A stretch of 6,837 nt of DNA, taken from NCBI RefSeq assembly GCF_938045225.1, contig NZ_CALINL010000318.1, forward strand, positions 1 to 6,837. The letters are read 5' to 3'. Below are positions 6,078 through 6,837 of this stretch, piece after piece; the first letter of the stretch is position 1, and every line of letters starts with the position of its first letter. The notes under the pieces were generated by a model. That model ran no database searches, was not told where the DNA came from, and was given only the letters and a program-made list of their open reading frames with translations. Both the position numbers and the translations under genes were made by a program. This DNA is from an uncultured Campylobacter sp. (GTDB lineage Bacteria > Campylobacterota > Campylobacteria > Campylobacterales > Campylobacteraceae).

Positions 6078-6837
6078 ATGCTATCAAAAAGAGTTCAGGT
6101 GCTAGGCGAGAGCCTAACCATCGAAATCAGCACCAAGGCAAAAGAGATGAAAGCCCGCGGCGAGGACGTGATCAGTTTTGGCGCGGGCGAACCGGACTTC
6201 GACACGCCCGAGATCATCAAAAACGAAGTAAAAGCCGCCCTAGATAAAGGCTGCGGCAAATACACCGCCGTTGCCGGCACGCCAGAGGTTAGAGAGGCGG
6301 TCGCCGCAAAACTAAAGCGCGACAACGGCCTAAACTACGCGCCAAATCAAATAATAACCAACGTCGGCGCAAAGCACTCGCTTTTTAACGTATTTCAGGC
6401 GTTAATCGACGAAGGCGACGAAGTCATCGTGCCAAGCCCGTACTGGGTGAGCTACCCGGAGATGGTCAAATTTAGCGGCGGCAAGCCCGTTTTTATCGAA
6501 ACTAGCGAAAAAACAGGCTTTAAAATCACGCCCGAACAGCTAAAGGCGGCGATCACTCCTAGAACTAAAATTTTAACGCTAAACAGCCCTTGCAACCCGA
6601 CGGGCGCGATATATAGCCGCAAAGAGCTGGAGGCGCTGGGCGAAGTGCTAAAAGGCACGAAAATCATCGTAGCTAGCGACGAAATGTACGAAAAGCTAAA
6701 CTACGAGGGCGAATTCGTCGCTACTGCGGCCGTGAGCGAGGATATGTTTAACCGCACGATTACGATAAACGGCCTAAGCAAATGCGGCGCGATGCCGGGC
6801 TGGAGATTTGGCTACATGGCTAGTCTGTTTAAGGAGC
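6078..6837 (+). CDS. aspB: Aspartate aminotransferase (class I), 3' end cut by window
   Basis: The frame from the ATG at 6078 stays open to the last base, giving 253 codons of a protein usually near 390-400 residues. It is a PLP fold-type I, subgroup Ib aminotransferase that interconverts aspartate and oxaloacetate with glutamate and 2-oxoglutarate. Visible marks are FGAGEPDFDTP at 34-44 (substrate loop), GKYTAVAGTPEVREAV at 60-75, YW at 122-123 (the ring-stacking position), NSPCNPTGAIY at 169-179 with Asn173, SDEMYE at 200-205 with the Asp and Tyr that hold the PLP ring and phenol, and NGLSKCGAMPGWRFGY at 231-246 with Lys235 as the Schiff-base lysine. SKCGAMPGW differs slightly from the more common SKSxAMTGW. 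The C-terminal substrate arginine is outside the window. Campylobacter AspB is the closest named match; substrate range beyond aspartate cannot be told. Confidence 0.94.
   Translation, partial: MLSKRVQVLGESLTIEISTKAKEMKARGEDVISFGAGEPDFDTPEIIKNEVKAALDKGCGKYTAVAGTPEVREAVAAKLKRDNGLNYAPNQIITNVGAKHSLFNVFQALIDEGDEVIVPSPYWVSYPEMVKFSGGKPVFIETSEKTGFKITPEQLKAAITPRTKILTLNSPCNPTGAIYSRKELEALGEVLKGTKIIVASDEMYEKLNYEGEFVATAAVSEDMFNRTITINGLSKCGAMPGWRFGYMASLFKE

Overview
The window reads as a slice of the chromosome of an epsilonproteobacterium, most probably a higher-GC Campylobacter such as the showae/rectus/curvus group. The basis is the gene order flgA-ubiX-coaD-tmk-hisS-speA-aspB, which from memory matches the C. 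jejuni block Cj0769c to Cj0762c, the very tight packing, and the abundance of the word AAATTT in genes and gaps. The species is an inference. All genes lie on the + strand.

Layout: positions 1-54 are the 3' part of a tRNA-Gly (anticodon GCC). A T-rich stretch without any ATG, TTG or GTG in the useful frame leads into flgA (P-ring chaperone), whose first ATG is at 114 but whose frame is open upstream and encodes a signal-peptide-like hydrophobic run. flgA overlaps ubiX by four bases. ubiX (flavin prenyltransferase) is about 120 residues longer than its family because of an AT-rich, low-complexity insert. An 82-base gap precedes coaD, then tmk (TTG start), hisS and speA follow with 2-base spacing or 8-base overlaps. 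After a 26-base gap comes aspB, cut by the window end.

Function: this is a housekeeping cluster with no single pathway. FlgA serves flagellar P-ring assembly. UbiX supplies prenylated FMN, in these bacteria probably to a UbiD-type decarboxylase of futalosine-pathway menaquinone synthesis. CoaD makes dephospho-CoA, Tmk makes dTDP, HisS charges tRNA-His, SpeA starts polyamine synthesis from arginine, and AspB makes aspartate and glutamate by transamination. The overlaps suggest translational coupling from coaD to speA.

I found no mobile element, CRISPR array, defence or secretion system, and no evidence for an undescribed multi-gene system. The points most worth checking are the insert in UbiX with its AAATTT enrichment, the missing conventional start of flgA beside the tRNA, and the direct speA-aspB junction where C. 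jejuni has cysE.
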